Source of the DNA: Clostridia bacterium
Lineage (GTDB): Bacteria > Bacillota > Clostridia > UBA1381
NCBI GenBank assembly: GCA_026418715.1
Contig: JAOAAV010000059.1
Coordinates: 1 to 50,892, forward strand
Direction: 5' to 3'
DNA length: 50,892 nucleotides
Under the pieces are notes generated by a model. It worked only from the letters and a program-made list of their open reading frames with translations. It was not told the DNA's origin and did not search any database. Both the position numbers and the translations under genes were made by a program. This document shows, piece after piece, positions 16,442 to 25,783 of the stretch. Position 1 is the stretch's first letter. Each line of letters starts with the position of its first letter.

Positions 16442-19120
16442 ATGTTGAATAATTTCCGCAAAAAAGCAAGAAAAGCTGCGATCTTTTCTTTGGTTTTAGC
16501 GCAAATAGGGACTGTTGGAATCATGATGCCTTCAACAACCGTAAGCGCTACAAAGATTACAAGACAAGTTGAAAATCTTGATCGCGGCGTTGTTGCAATC
16601 AAAACAGACAATGGTGTATTTGTATCGTGGAGAAGACTTGGTACGGAATCACCCGATACGAAATTTTCCTTGTACAGGGACAATGTACTTGTTACAAGCG
16701 GAGCGATTACGAATTACGTAGATCCAAACGGAACAAAGGATTCAAAATACATGGTTGTGACTAATGATAAAACACAGTCAAAGCCTGTATCGGTTTGGGA
16801 TAAGCAGTATCTTGAAATTCCGCTTCAGGATACGCCGACATCCAGTGAGGTAGATGTATATACCCTAACATATGCTACATATTATCCGGGAGATTCCGCT
16901 GTTGGCGATTTGGACGGCGACGGTCAATATGAAATCGTAATGATTTGGGAACCTGGCAATGCAAAGGATGCGGCAACAGCGGGAGCTACCGATAAGGTTT
17001 ACATAGACGCATATAAGCTTGACGGCACACGTCTTTGGAGAATAGACATGGGCAAAAATATTCGTGCGGGCGCCCATGATACACAGCTTATGGTAGCGGA
17101 CTTTAACAGCGATGGAAAAGCAGAGCTTGTTGTAAGAACCGCTGACGGAACTGTTGCGGGCGACGGAACTGTAATCGGCGACGGAACAAAGGATTGGGCA
17201 TCATTAAACAGCGGCAAGAACCTTCAGGGTCCTCTTTATTTGACGGCGTTTGAAGGCGCTACCGGAAAAGTTATAAGCACTGTTCCTTTTGACCCGCAGA
17301 CAGAAAACTCAGGTGCGGAGTTTGGTGATGGTTACGGCAACCGCTCTGAAAGATATTTGGCTACAATGGCATATTTGGACGGAGTGCATCCGTCAGTTAT
17401 AGAGCAGAGAGGCTATTATCCAGGCAAAGACACAGGCCCCGGACGTACGGTTATATCTGCATATGATTTAAAGGACAATAAGCTTGTTCAAAGATGGAGA
17501 TTTGATACAAAGGATTCTGGAAACTCAGTTTATATCGGACAGGGCAACCACTCCATGACAGCAGGAGATGTTGACGGAGATGGCTATGACGAGGTTATTT
17601 CCGGAGCACTTGCACTTGATAATGATGGCAAGGTTTTATGGTGCAGCGGATACGGTCATGGCGATGCGCATCATTTGGGAGATTTTGACCCGACCCATGA
17701 GGGCTTGGAGTATATGAAGGTTTACGAGTCTGTTTCAGCTACTCCATTTGACGGTGGAACTGTGCATGAGGTTGTTGATGTGGCCGGAGATGGCAGTACA
17801 ATTAAGGTTGCACAGTACTTTGGACAGACTTTGCAGGATGCGAAAACAGGCAAGATTTTGCAGTCGCATGACGGTATCAAGGATACAGGCCGTGGTATGA
17901 TTGCAAATATAGGCTACAAAGATAAGTATTTCGTAATGTGGGGCGCTGGAAGCTCAGGCTATTGGGACAATGAAGGAAACAAACTGCCTGATTTAGGTCT
18001 TTCCATGAACGGAAGAATTTATTGGGATGGTGGACTGACCGACCAACTCCAAGATGGCGTAAATATCGCTAAATGGAATAACAGCACGAATAAAATGGAA
18101 ACGATTTTCACAGCAGACGGTAATTCTATAAACGGCACAAAGGCTAACCTCAATGCGCAGGCGGACATTTTCGGCGACTGGAGAGAGGAAATGGTTACCT
18201 ACAAGCAGACAGGCAGCAAGGAAGAAACCGTGAATGTATACATAGAATCCGCAAAGAAAGAGTATCCTGTTAAGAAGGTCACTCCACAGTATGCTTTGAG
18301 AATATACACAACCGTAATTCCGACTCAGTACAACTTCTCAACTTTTATGCATGACGATTTGTATAGAATCGGTGCGGCTACCTACAATGTAGCATACAAT
18401 CAGCCGCCGCATATTAGCTTCTACTTAAGCGATACAATTGACGGCTATAAGACACAGCCTACTCCAAATGTAACCTTGGTTCCGAATAATTTTAAGGAAG
18501 ATGCTTTTGATTCGTCTAAGGTATCGGGAAGCGGCGAGAGTCCTGCGGTTACTTCTTCGCCATCAGGTTCTGGTGGATTTACTGATATCGGCGGACACTG
18601 GGCTGAAAGCGTGATTATGGAAATGTATAATGCAGGTGTCATCAACGGCATGGATGCGACAACCTTTGCTCCTGATGCACAAATCACAAGAGCACAGTTT
18701 ATCAAGCTGGTTGTTGCAACATTAGGCTTGGATATCAGTGCTCCTTACTCCGGTCCATGCACCGACGTTGCAGGACACTGGTCTGCATCTTACGTTCAGG
18801 CAGCTGAAGCGGCGAATATTATTGATGCTAATTTGGAAACAGGCAATGTTTTAGATCCTGACAAAAATATTACCCGTGAAGAAATGGCATCACTGGTAAC
18901 TCGTGCAGCTTCTGTGAAGGGGCTGGATGTTAGTGGCGGAAGCATTGATGGCTTTACGGATAAAGCGGATATCAGCGATTGGGCTTCAAACGATGTTGCA
19001 GGCGCTGTTAAGCTTGGAATTGTAAACGGTATGACAGACGGTAGCTTTGCTCCTAAAGCAGAGGCTACAAGAGCACAAGCGGCCGCAATGATGAGCAGAT
19101 TGCTTGCGAAAATTAAATAG
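16442..19120 (+). CDS. Rhamnogalacturonan lyase (PL11) with C-terminal SLH anchor
   Basis: Exported enzyme cleaving rhamnogalacturonan I backbone by beta-elimination. 892 residues. Signal peptide about 1-36 (basic start, hydrophobic core, TTVSA before the cut). The PL11 domain begins with RQVENLDRGVVAIK and WRRLGTESPDTKFSLYRDN and continues as a beta-propeller with repeated calcium-type loops such as VGDLDGDGQYE, VADFNSDGKAE and AGDVDGDGYDE, to about residue 680. A Ser/Gly linker follows, then three SLH repeats (about 715-892) with FTDIGGHWAESV, CTDVAGHWSASY and FTDKADISDWAS, each with ITRAQF-like ends. SLH triplets bind pyruvylated wall polymer, so the lyase is likely displayed on the cell surface. 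AGGAGG before the ATG. Monocistronic. Confidence 0.95.
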   Translation: MLNNFRKKARKAAIFSLVLAQIGTVGIMMPSTTVSATKITRQVENLDRGVVAIKTDNGVFVSWRRLGTESPDTKFSLYRDNVLVTSGAITNYVDPNGTKDSKYMVVTNDKTQSKPVSVWDKQYLEIPLQDTPTSSEVDVYTLTYATYYPGDSAVGDLDGDGQYEIVMIWEPGNAKDAATAGATDKVYIDAYKLDGTRLWRIDMGKNIRAGAHDTQLMVADFNSDGKAELVVRTADGTVAGDGTVIGDGTKDWASLNSGKNLQGPLYLTAFEGATGKVISTVPFDPQTENSGAEFGDGYGNRSERYLATMAYLDGVHPSVIEQRGYYPGKDTGPGRTVISAYDLKDNKLVQRWRFDTKDSGNSVYIGQGNHSMTAGDVDGDGYDEVISGALALDNDGKVLWCSGYGHGDAHHLGDFDPTHEGLEYMKVYESVSATPFDGGTVHEVVDVAGDGSTIKVAQYFGQTLQDAKTGKILQSHDGIKDTGRGMIANIGYKDKYFVMWGAGSSGYWDNEGNKLPDLGLSMNGRIYWDGGLTDQLQDGVNIAKWNNSTNKMETIFTADGNSINGTKANLNAQADIFGDWREEMVTYKQTGSKEETVNVYIESAKKEYPVKKVTPQYALRIYTTVIPTQYNFSTFMHDDLYRIGAATYNVAYNQPPHISFYLSDTIDGYKTQPTPNVTLVPNNFKEDAFDSSKVSGSGESPAVTSSPSGSGGFTDIGGHWAESVIMEMYNAGVINGMDATTFAPDAQITRAQFIKLVVATLGLDISAPYSGPCTDVAGHWSASYVQAAEAANIIDANLETGNVLDPDKNITREEMASLVTRAASVKGLDVSGGSIDGFTDKADISDWASNDVAGAVKLGIVNGMTDGSFAPKAEATRAQAAAMMSRLLAKIK

Positions 19121-19130
19121 GAACATTCAA

Positions 19131-19170
19131 AAAACCTCCTTGTTCTTTTGAACAGGGAGGTTTTGTATTT
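19131..19170. terminator. Bidirectional intrinsic terminator
   Basis: AAAACCTCCTTGTTC pairs with GAACAGGGAGGTTTT (one G-T pair) around TTTT, a 15-bp stem, between the convergent RG lyase and oxidoreductase genes. Confidence 0.9.
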
Positions 19171-19173
19171 TGC

Positions 19174-20169
19174 TCAGTTTGTGCGTTTTGCCGCTTTATA
19201 TATCATGTCGCATAGCAGCAAAGCCTCTATACCTTCGTCAATTCCGACATACTCTCCGCCTTTTCCTAAAAGGTGGTTATAAAAATCTAAAATCAAGAAC
19301 TTATGACCTAATCCCCAGTAGCTTTTCTCGCCGTTCATTACTTCATCTGTGGCGATAATCTTGCTTTCTTCATTAGTGTACAGATACAGTTTATTTTTAA
19401 AAAGGCTCATAGAACCTTTTTCGCAATGAATTTCAATGTGAACATTATCATTTTTTGTAAAACCGTTTGTTCCAAAGAAAATGCCGCGCACTCCATTTTC
19501 ATATTCTATGAATGCTTCTGCGGTGTCCTCTTCTTCAATTATGCCTATATTTGCACGATTGGCGATACTTGCATGAACGACGGCGGGACGGCTGCCCGAG
19601 AAAAGATTCATAAGGTCTAATGTATGTATTGCCTGATTCATCAAAAGCCCGCCGCCTTCCTTGTCCCATTTTCCTCTCCAATCACTGTTTAGGTAATAAT
19701 CTCCAGTTCTTTTCCAAGCTAAAATTGCTTTAATGCCAAGAACTTTGCCAAGAAGATTGCTTTTAATTATTTTATGTGCCGCTTTCACCGTTTCGTTGCA
19801 TCTGTTTTGAAGTGATACACATACGGCTTTGCCAGATTTTATGTGAGTTTTTTTAACCTGCATGGCTTCTTCATAATACATTGCAACAGGCTTTTCCAAA
19901 TAAATATTTGAGCCCTTTTCAAGCGCATATATTGCCATTTGCGCATGCAGATAATGCGGCGTACAGATATGCACAACGTCCGGATTTTCAGTGTCAATCA
20001 TTTCCTTGTAATCCGTATATGCATTTACATTAAACTGTTTTGCAAGACTCTGTGCTTTGTCTTTAACAATATCGCACACACATGTAATTTTTGCTGCTTC
20101 AGTATTTAAAATCGCTTTTATATGGATGTCTGCAATGGCACCCAAACCGATAATTCCTACTTTAAGCAT
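19174..20169 (-). CDS. Gfo/Idh/MocA-family NAD(P)-dependent oxidoreductase
   Basis: 331 residues. N-terminal Rossmann fold with GIIGLGAIADIH at residues 5-16, the conserved EKPVA (about 94-98) that carries the catalytic Lys in this family, and an alpha/beta C-terminal substrate domain including GGLLMNQAIHTLDLM with the typical His-Asp pair. No signal peptide. Family members oxidise or epimerise sugars, inositols and sugar acids; no substrate can be assigned here. It lies 40 bases downstream of the amidohydrolase on the same strand. A link with the neighbouring pectin lyase is possible but only by position. Confidence 0.85.
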   Translation of the reverse strand: MLKVGIIGLGAIADIHIKAILNTEAAKITCVCDIVKDKAQSLAKQFNVNAYTDYKEMIDTENPDVVHICTPHYLHAQMAIYALEKGSNIYLEKPVAMYYEEAMQVKKTHIKSGKAVCVSLQNRCNETVKAAHKIIKSNLLGKVLGIKAILAWKRTGDYYLNSDWRGKWDKEGGGLLMNQAIHTLDLMNLFSGSRPAVVHASIANRANIGIIEEEDTAEAFIEYENGVRGIFFGTNGFTKNDNVHIEIHCEKGSMSLFKNKLYLYTNEESKIIATDEVMNGEKSYWGLGHKFLILDFYNHLLGKGGEYVGIDEGIEALLLCDMIYKAAKRTN

Positions 20170-20209
20170 AATTAGCCTCCAAACGCTCTATTTTTTTGAT
20201 GACGGTCTT

Positions 20210-21382
20210 TTATTTTTCATAAATTACCTGCCCATTGATAATGGTAAACAGCGTTTCCGTATCAAATTCCACAGGTACTTTCGTAAAGATGCAAATGTCC
20301 GCATCCTTACCCACCTCAAGGGAGCCAACACGGTCATCAATTCTGCAGTTTCTTGCCGCAGCAATAGTAATTGCTTCCATTGCCTTCTCCTTGTCCATTC
20401 CGTATTTAACAGCCATGGCGGCACACAAATACAAGTTTTCAATCGTGGTTTCCGGATGATCGGTGATAATAGCGACGGACACTCCCTCGTCCGACAAAGT
20501 CTGATAAGTGTAAAAACTTAAATTTTTAAGCTCCGGCTTACTGCGGTCAGATAGTGTCGGCCCAAGCATGACGGGAATGTTTTCTCGTTTTAATATTTCG
20601 ACGATAGACGCTCCGTCCGTACAGTGCTCTATGGTAATATCAAGGTCAAATTCCTTTCCGATTCGGATTGCGGTACAAATATCGTCCGCTCTGTGAGCAT
20701 GAATTTTTACAGGAATTTTTCGTGCAAGCACGGGCAGCATGGCATGAAGTTTCATATCAAAGTCCGGCTTTTCGTTTTCATCGGGGTCTTTTTCATATAG
20801 AAAGAGCTGTTCCTGATACTCACGAGCTTTAAAAAGTGTCTCACGAATGAGTGCCGCAGTTCCCATACGGGTAAGAGGCGCTTGGTTTTTTGCGTGATAC
20901 ACAAGCTTTGGATTTTCTCCAAGTGCAAATTTCATTGCGGCAGGAGATTTTAATATCATATCATCTACGCATATGCCATAGGTTTTTATTGCCGCAAAGG
21001 TTCCTCCGATTGGATTTGCGCTGCCTGGTCCTGTCACTACGGTGGTTACTCCCGCCTTAATGGCATCTGAGAAAGCTCTGTCAAAAGGATTAATAGCATC
21101 AATTGCCCGCAGGTGCGGAGTGACAGGATCGGAATCCTCGTTGCCATCGTCGCCTTCAAATCCCAGAGAATCCTCAAACATACCCACATGGCAATGGGCA
21201 TCAATTAGACCCGGAGTAACTACGGCTCCTTTTGCGTCAATGGTTCTTTCTATGTCATATTTATGTAGTTCAATGTCAGCATAAGTGCCGACATACTGTA
21301 TTTTTTCGTCAAACAATATACAGCCTTCGGCATAGTCTTTGCCTGACATGGTGAGAATATTTGCATTTTTTATCAAAATCAT
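20210..21382 (-). CDS. Metal-dependent amidohydrolase
   Basis: 390 residues of the imidazolonepropionase/dihydroorotase-like amidohydrolase superfamily. Visible metal ligands: HXH in GLIDAHCHVGM (about 60), HAHRADD, an EHCTDG His, and the catalytic Asp in ITDHPET. A distinctive acidic patch (FEGDDGNEDSDPVTP) follows the HXH motif, then NPFDRAFSDAIKAGVTTVVTGPGSANPIGG, which is characteristic of an uncharacterised clade common in Firmicutes. No secretion signal. It begins 24 bases after gpmI, so the two may be cotranscribed. Substrate unknown. Confidence 0.82.
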   Translation of the reverse strand: MILIKNANILTMSGKDYAEGCILFDEKIQYVGTYADIELHKYDIERTIDAKGAVVTPGLIDAHCHVGMFEDSLGFEGDDGNEDSDPVTPHLRAIDAINPFDRAFSDAIKAGVTTVVTGPGSANPIGGTFAAIKTYGICVDDMILKSPAAMKFALGENPKLVYHAKNQAPLTRMGTAALIRETLFKAREYQEQLFLYEKDPDENEKPDFDMKLHAMLPVLARKIPVKIHAHRADDICTAIRIGKEFDLDITIEHCTDGASIVEILKRENIPVMLGPTLSDRSKPELKNLSFYTYQTLSDEGVSVAIITDHPETTIENLYLCAAMAVKYGMDKEKAMEAITIAAARNCRIDDRVGSLEVGKDADICIFTKVPVEFDTETLFTIINGQVIYEK

Positions 21383-21406
21383 GGCGAACCTCGCAAAATA
21401 CTATGA

Positions 21407-22957
21407 TCATTCTCTGACAATTAAACTTTCTCCCGTCATTTCGGAAGGCTTTGGAAGATTCATCAAATCAAGCATGGTTGGAGCAATATCCGCAAGCTTG
21501 CCTTTTTTTAGCTTTACATTGCCGGCACCCAACAGAATAAGCGGAACAGGATTAGTAGTGTGAGCAGTAAAAGCTTCGCCGGTATCCGGATCTATCATGC
21601 AATCTGCGTTGCCATGGTCGGCAGTAATGATAATGTGAGCGTCCTTTGCAGAAAGAGCGGACACCACCCTGCCTACGCATTCGTCAACCGCTTCCACCGC
21701 TTTTACAGCAGCTTCAAATACTCCTGTATGACCCACCATGTCGCAGTTTGCAAAATTTAAAACAATACAATCGTATTTATCCTGATTAATTAATTCCACA
21801 CAAGCATCCGCAACAAGATATGCGCTCATTTCCGGCTGCATATCATAGGTGGCAACCTTTGGTGAAGGAATCAGTTTCCTGTCTTCTCCATCATATACGG
21901 CCTCTACACCCCCGTTAAAGAAAAAGGTTACATGTGCATACTTCTCAGTTTCAGCAATCCTAAGCTGCTTTAAGCCTTTTTTGCTTATATACTCGCCAAA
22001 AGTATTGACAAGTGACTGCGGTTTGAAGGCAACCTCCACATTCGGCATACTTGCGTCATACTGGGTCATGCACACAAAGTGAAGCGGCATGAAAACACGT
22101 TCAAAACCTGTAAATTTATCATCAACCAGCGTCCTTGTAATTTCTCTTGCACGGTCCGGACGGAAATTAAAGCATACTACACTGTCACCCGCTTCAATTT
22201 TTGCTATAGGCTGTCCATTCTCTGTAATTACGGCAGGAATAATAAATTCATCCGTAATAAGGCTGCCGTTTTCATCCTTTGTTTCGTATGATTTTTTCAT
22301 CATCTCAATCGGGTTTTCGGCAAATGCACCAATGCCCTTTACCATGGCATTATATGCTTTTTCAACCCTGTTCCAGTTATTGTCTCTGTCCATTGCATAG
22401 TAGCGCCCCATAACGGTTGCAATTTTTCCAACTCCTGTTTGGGCCAGCTTTTCTTGAAGTTCGGCGATAAAGTCCACGCCTGATGTAGGAGATACGTCAC
22501 GTCCATCCATGATGCAGTGTATATATACTTTCTCCAAACCTCTGCGTTTTGCAAGATCAACCAAACCGAACAAATGCTCAATATGGCTGTGTACGCCACC
22601 GTTGGATAAAAGACCTATAAAGTGCATGGCTTTATTGTTGTTTTTGCAGTTTTCAACGGCCTTTGCAAGGACTTCATTCTCAAAGAAATCTCCGTCTGAA
22701 ATCGCTTTTGAAATTCTTGTAAGTTCCTGATACACTACACGCCCTGCGCCTATATTAGTATGCCCCACCTCGGAATTGCCCATTTGTCCGTCCGGAAGGC
22801 CTACGTTCATGCCGCTTGCATATATCATGGTGTTCGGATTTTCCGCAAGGTACTTATCCATGTTGGGCGTTTTTGCAGCACGGATTGCATTGCCTTCTGT
22901 TGCTTCATTGATGCCGTAACCGTCTAATATAATAAGTGCCATTGGCTTTTTTGTCAT
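21407..22957 (-). CDS. gpmI: 2,3-Bisphosphoglycerate-independent phosphoglycerate mutase
   Basis: Interconverts 3- and 2-phosphoglycerate; dimanganese enzyme of the alkaline phosphatase superfamily. 516 residues. Motifs: LIILDGYGINE (metal Asp), MGNSEVGHTNIGAGR with the catalytic Ser, CDMVGHTG and ITADHGNADCM (metal His/Asp). I use the ATG at 22957 with GGAGG 7 bases upstream; the frame extends six codons further without support. It lies downstream of the PGK-TIM gene but is separated from it by a strong terminator, so it needs its own promoter in 22976-23094. Confidence 0.97.
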   Translation of the reverse strand: MTKKPMALIILDGYGINEATEGNAIRAAKTPNMDKYLAENPNTMIYASGMNVGLPDGQMGNSEVGHTNIGAGRVVYQELTRISKAISDGDFFENEVLAKAVENCKNNNKAMHFIGLLSNGGVHSHIEHLFGLVDLAKRRGLEKVYIHCIMDGRDVSPTSGVDFIAELQEKLAQTGVGKIATVMGRYYAMDRDNNWNRVEKAYNAMVKGIGAFAENPIEMMKKSYETKDENGSLITDEFIIPAVITENGQPIAKIEAGDSVVCFNFRPDRAREITRTLVDDKFTGFERVFMPLHFVCMTQYDASMPNVEVAFKPQSLVNTFGEYISKKGLKQLRIAETEKYAHVTFFFNGGVEAVYDGEDRKLIPSPKVATYDMQPEMSAYLVADACVELINQDKYDCIVLNFANCDMVGHTGVFEAAVKAVEAVDECVGRVVSALSAKDAHIIITADHGNADCMIDPDTGEAFTAHTTNPVPLILLGAGNVKLKKGKLADIAPTMLDLMNLPKPSEMTGESLIVRE

Positions 22958-23023
22958 AATTTTTCCTCCATCCATTTGCTGTAGAATATAAACATCTAGT
23001 GACTGCCGACACTTCGTTGCATT

Positions 23024-23044
23024 TATAGTACTTTTACTACTATA
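23024..23044. repeat. Inverted repeat upstream of gpmI
   Basis: TATAGTA (23024-23030) and TACTATA (23038-23044) are perfect 7-base arms with a 7-base spacer, in the region where the gpmI promoter must lie. It may be an operator; no regulator is indicated. Confidence 0.4.
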
Positions 23045-23094
23045 AAAATCGACATTCGATGTACTTTCTTTTAAATATAGAACAATTGTATCCT

Positions 23095-23122
23095 AAAAAA
23101 GGGACGCAAAAACGTCCCTTTT
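23095..23122 (-). terminator. Intrinsic terminator of the PGK-TIM gene
   Basis: On the minus strand AAAAGGGACG and CGTCCCTTTT form the stem around TTTTTG, followed by further T. It begins 14 bases after the stop. Confidence 0.92.
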
Positions 23123-23136
23123 GACATTTGAATTTC

Positions 23137-25083
23137 TTAATTTGCGGCTTTTACTATTGTGGCAAAATCTGCCGCTTTAAGACTTGCACCGCCAATCAAA
23201 CCACCGTCGATATCCTTCATTGCAAGAAGTTCAGCCGCATTCGCTGCATTCATGCTACCTCCGTATTGAATTGCAATAGATTTCGATGTAGATTTTCCAT
23301 ATAGTTCCGCAAGTACCGCACGGATTGCACGACAAACTTCATCCGCCTGTTCTGCCGTTGCGGTTTTTCCAGTACCTATTGCCCAAATCGGCTCATAGGC
23401 AATTACCACATTGGCGGCGTCATCTGCTTTTACGCCTTGCAGGGCAAGCTTTACCTGAAGACGTACAAGCTCCGTCGTAATTCCTGCTTCTCTTTCTTCA
23501 AGCTTTTCACCCACGCATATAATTGGAATAAGTCCCTTTGAGAGAGCTTTCTTTACCTTTTTATTCACCGTTTCATCAGTTTCTGCAAAATACTGTCTTC
23601 TCTCACTATGACCGATAATTACATATTCAACTCCCATATTTACAAGCATGTCCGCACTTACTTCGCCGGTATATGCACCAGAATCTTCAAAGTGCATATT
23701 CTCTGCGCCGACCTTTACGTGCGTATCCTTTGCACCCTTTAAAGCCGCATCCAGACATACATACGGTGTGCATACAACAACATCGCAGGTTGCACCTTCT
23801 GTAGCTTTTGCAACTTCCTTTACAAAAGCTTCGGTTTCAGAAGGCAGCTTGTTCATTTTCCAATTTCCCGCAATTATATTCTTTTTGCCGGACTGAAGCA
23901 GACAGTCAATTCCCGGAAGGATTTTTCCTTCTAAAAATTCAAGGCTTGCGCCGCCTCCCGTTGAAATATGCGTCATTTTATCAGCATATCCCAACTGCTC
24001 AACGGCAGCCGCGCTGTCTCCGCCACCGATAATGGTAATTGCACCGTTTTCGCCGGCTTTTGCAACCGCCTCAGCGATAGCCTTCGTGCCGTTTGCAAAA
24101 TTCGGGAACTCGAAAACGCCCATAGGCCCGTTCCAGATTACAGTTTTTGCCTTTTTGATTACCTTAGAAAACTGCTCTATCGTGGTATTGCCGATATCCA
24201 TACCCATCCATCCGTCAGGCATTTCATCGGACGGAACATATTTTTGATTGGCGTCGTTGGAAAAGCTGTCAGCCACAATGCTTCCAACAGGCAAAAGAAG
24301 ATCCACGCCTTTCATTTCAGCTTTTTTCATCAATTCTTTTGCAAGGTCAAGCTTTTCATCTTCACAAAGAGAATTTCCGATGTGATAGCCCTTTGCTTTT
24401 AAAAATGTGTAAGCCATGCCGCCGCCGATAATCAAAGAATCCACTTTATCAAGGAGATTTTCGATTACACCAATCTTGTCCGATACCTTCGCGCCACCCA
24501 AAATTGCAACAAACGGACGCGCGGGATTTGTCAATGCGCCGCCCATAACTCTCAATTCCTTTTGTATTAGGAATCCACATACGGAAGGCAGATAATGCGA
24601 AACACCCTCCGTGGATGCATGAGCTCTATGTGCCGTACCGAAAGCGTCGTTTACGAAAATTTCCGCAAGAGACGCCAACTCTTTTGCAAATGATGGGTCA
24701 TTTTTAGTTTCCTCCTTATGAAAACGTACGTTTTCAAGAAGAACAACATCCCCATCAGCCATATTTGCTGTGCATTTTTTTGCACTCTCACCTATTACAT
24801 CCTCCGCCATTACAACAGGCTTTCCAAGTTTTTCTGAAAGTCTTTTTGCAACAGGAGCGAGGCTGTACTTCGGATTAAATTCACCCTTCGGTCTGCCCAT
24901 GTGTGAACAAAGGATTACCTTTGCACCATTGTCCACCAAATACTTAATGGTTGGAAGCGCCCCTATAATACGGTTCTCATCTGTAATATTTCCGTTTTCA
25001 TCAATCGGTACGTTGAAATCGCATCTTACAAGCACTTTTTTGCCTGTAACGGCAATTTCTTCTACACTCATTTTCTTTAGCAT
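23137..25083 (-). CDS. Phosphoglycerate kinase-triosephosphate isomerase fusion
   Basis: One open frame of 648 residues carries two consecutive glycolytic enzymes. Residues 1 to about 393 are a full [58 protein letters not shown] and the ATP-site GGGDSAAAV. After a short junction (DCLLQSGKK), residues about 397-648 are a full TIM: AGNWKMN with the catalytic Lys, [11 protein letters not shown] with the catalytic His, [14 protein letters not shown] with the catalytic Glu and the closing QYGGSMN and GGLIGGASL. The TIM part has no usable start of its own, because the only nearby Met lies inside AGNWKMN. AAGAGGTG lies 8 bases before the ATG. Such a fusion is known from Thermotoga. Confidence 0.97.
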   Translation of the reverse strand: MLKKMSVEEIAVTGKKVLVRCDFNVPIDENGNITDENRIIGALPTIKYLVDNGAKVILCSHMGRPKGEFNPKYSLAPVAKRLSEKLGKPVVMAEDVIGESAKKCTANMADGDVVLLENVRFHKEETKNDPSFAKELASLAEIFVNDAFGTAHRAHASTEGVSHYLPSVCGFLIQKELRVMGGALTNPARPFVAILGGAKVSDKIGVIENLLDKVDSLIIGGGMAYTFLKAKGYHIGNSLCEDEKLDLAKELMKKAEMKGVDLLLPVGSIVADSFSNDANQKYVPSDEMPDGWMGMDIGNTTIEQFSKVIKKAKTVIWNGPMGVFEFPNFANGTKAIAEAVAKAGENGAITIIGGGDSAAAVEQLGYADKMTHISTGGGASLEFLEGKILPGIDCLLQSGKKNIIAGNWKMNKLPSETEAFVKEVAKATEGATCDVVVCTPYVCLDAALKGAKDTHVKVGAENMHFEDSGAYTGEVSADMLVNMGVEYVIIGHSERRQYFAETDETVNKKVKKALSKGLIPIICVGEKLEEREAGITTELVRLQVKLALQGVKADDAANVVIAYEPIWAIGTGKTATAEQADEVCRAIRAVLAELYGKSTSKSIAIQYGGSMNAANAAELLAMKDIDGGLIGGASLKAADFATIVKAAN

Positions 25084-25129
25084 TATATTTACACCTCTTA
25101 AATTAGTTTATTCACGTTCAAACATAGAT

Positions 25130-25158
25130 ATTGTATATTAAAAATTTAGGATTTTCAA
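25130..25158 (-). promoter_or_regulatory. Candidate sigma-A promoter of the PGK-TIM gene
   Basis: Minus-strand TTGAAA (plus 25153-25158) and TACAAT (plus 25130-25135), 17-base spacer, 47 bases upstream of the start codon. Confidence 0.6.
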
Positions 25159-25231
25159 GTAGAAGTTAGTATTTAAACGATAAAATTTTATCAAGACGGG
25201 AGAATAGTGTTGTAATAAATATACAAAAGGC

Positions 25232-25783
25232 TTATCCGAATATTATGCGGCAGATCCAAACGCTCATGCAAATTCCCGCCATATCTCCAATGAGAGCCGC
25301 CGGCAGGGCCACTCTTGTATATTTTACCTTGGTTGCTCGGAAATATACCGCCAAAGTATAAAACGTGGTTTCGGTTGACCCCATGATTACGGAAGCCGCG
25401 CGGCCTGTGAAAGTATCCGCTCCAGAAGTGTTTAAAATATCGGTTAACAGTCCGATTGAACCGCCGCCAGATATGGGGCGCAAGAGAGCAAGAGGAACAA
25501 TGTCCCCCGGTATGCCTAAGAAATCGGTGACAGGTTTTATAAAATAAATAATAAGCTCCATTGCACCCGACGCGCGGAGCATGGCTACTGCGGTTAAAAC
25601 AGCAAGGAGAATTGGGAAAATTTTAATTACCGTTCGGATTCCATCCTCCGCACCGCTTATAAAGCTCTCATATACGGGCACTTTTCGGAAAAGGCCTGCG
25701 GCAATGATACAGCCTAGAATAATTGGAACAGCAAACACGCAAATACGGCTTATTAAATATATATCAGGCATATTATTTATCAT
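25232..25783 (-). CDS. spmB: Spore maturation protein SpmB
   Basis: Polytopic membrane protein with a nucleoside-recognition/Gate domain; SpmA and SpmB are needed for spore core dehydration. 183 residues, usual length. Hydrophobic spans at about 10-30, 55-75, 90-105 and near the C-terminus, with the conserved LRPISGGGSIGLLTD and MGSTETTFYTLAVYF. It overlaps the end of spmA by 11 bases, so the pair is translationally coupled. The first or fifth codon could be the start; AAGGA lies closer to the first ATG than is ideal. Confidence 0.93.
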   Translation of the reverse strand: MINNMPDIYLISRICVFAVPIILGCIIAAGLFRKVPVYESFISGAEDGIRTVIKIFPILLAVLTAVAMLRASGAMELIIYFIKPVTDFLGIPGDIVPLALLRPISGGGSIGLLTDILNTSGADTFTGRAASVIMGSTETTFYTLAVYFRATKVKYTRVALPAALIGDMAGICMSVWICRIIFG

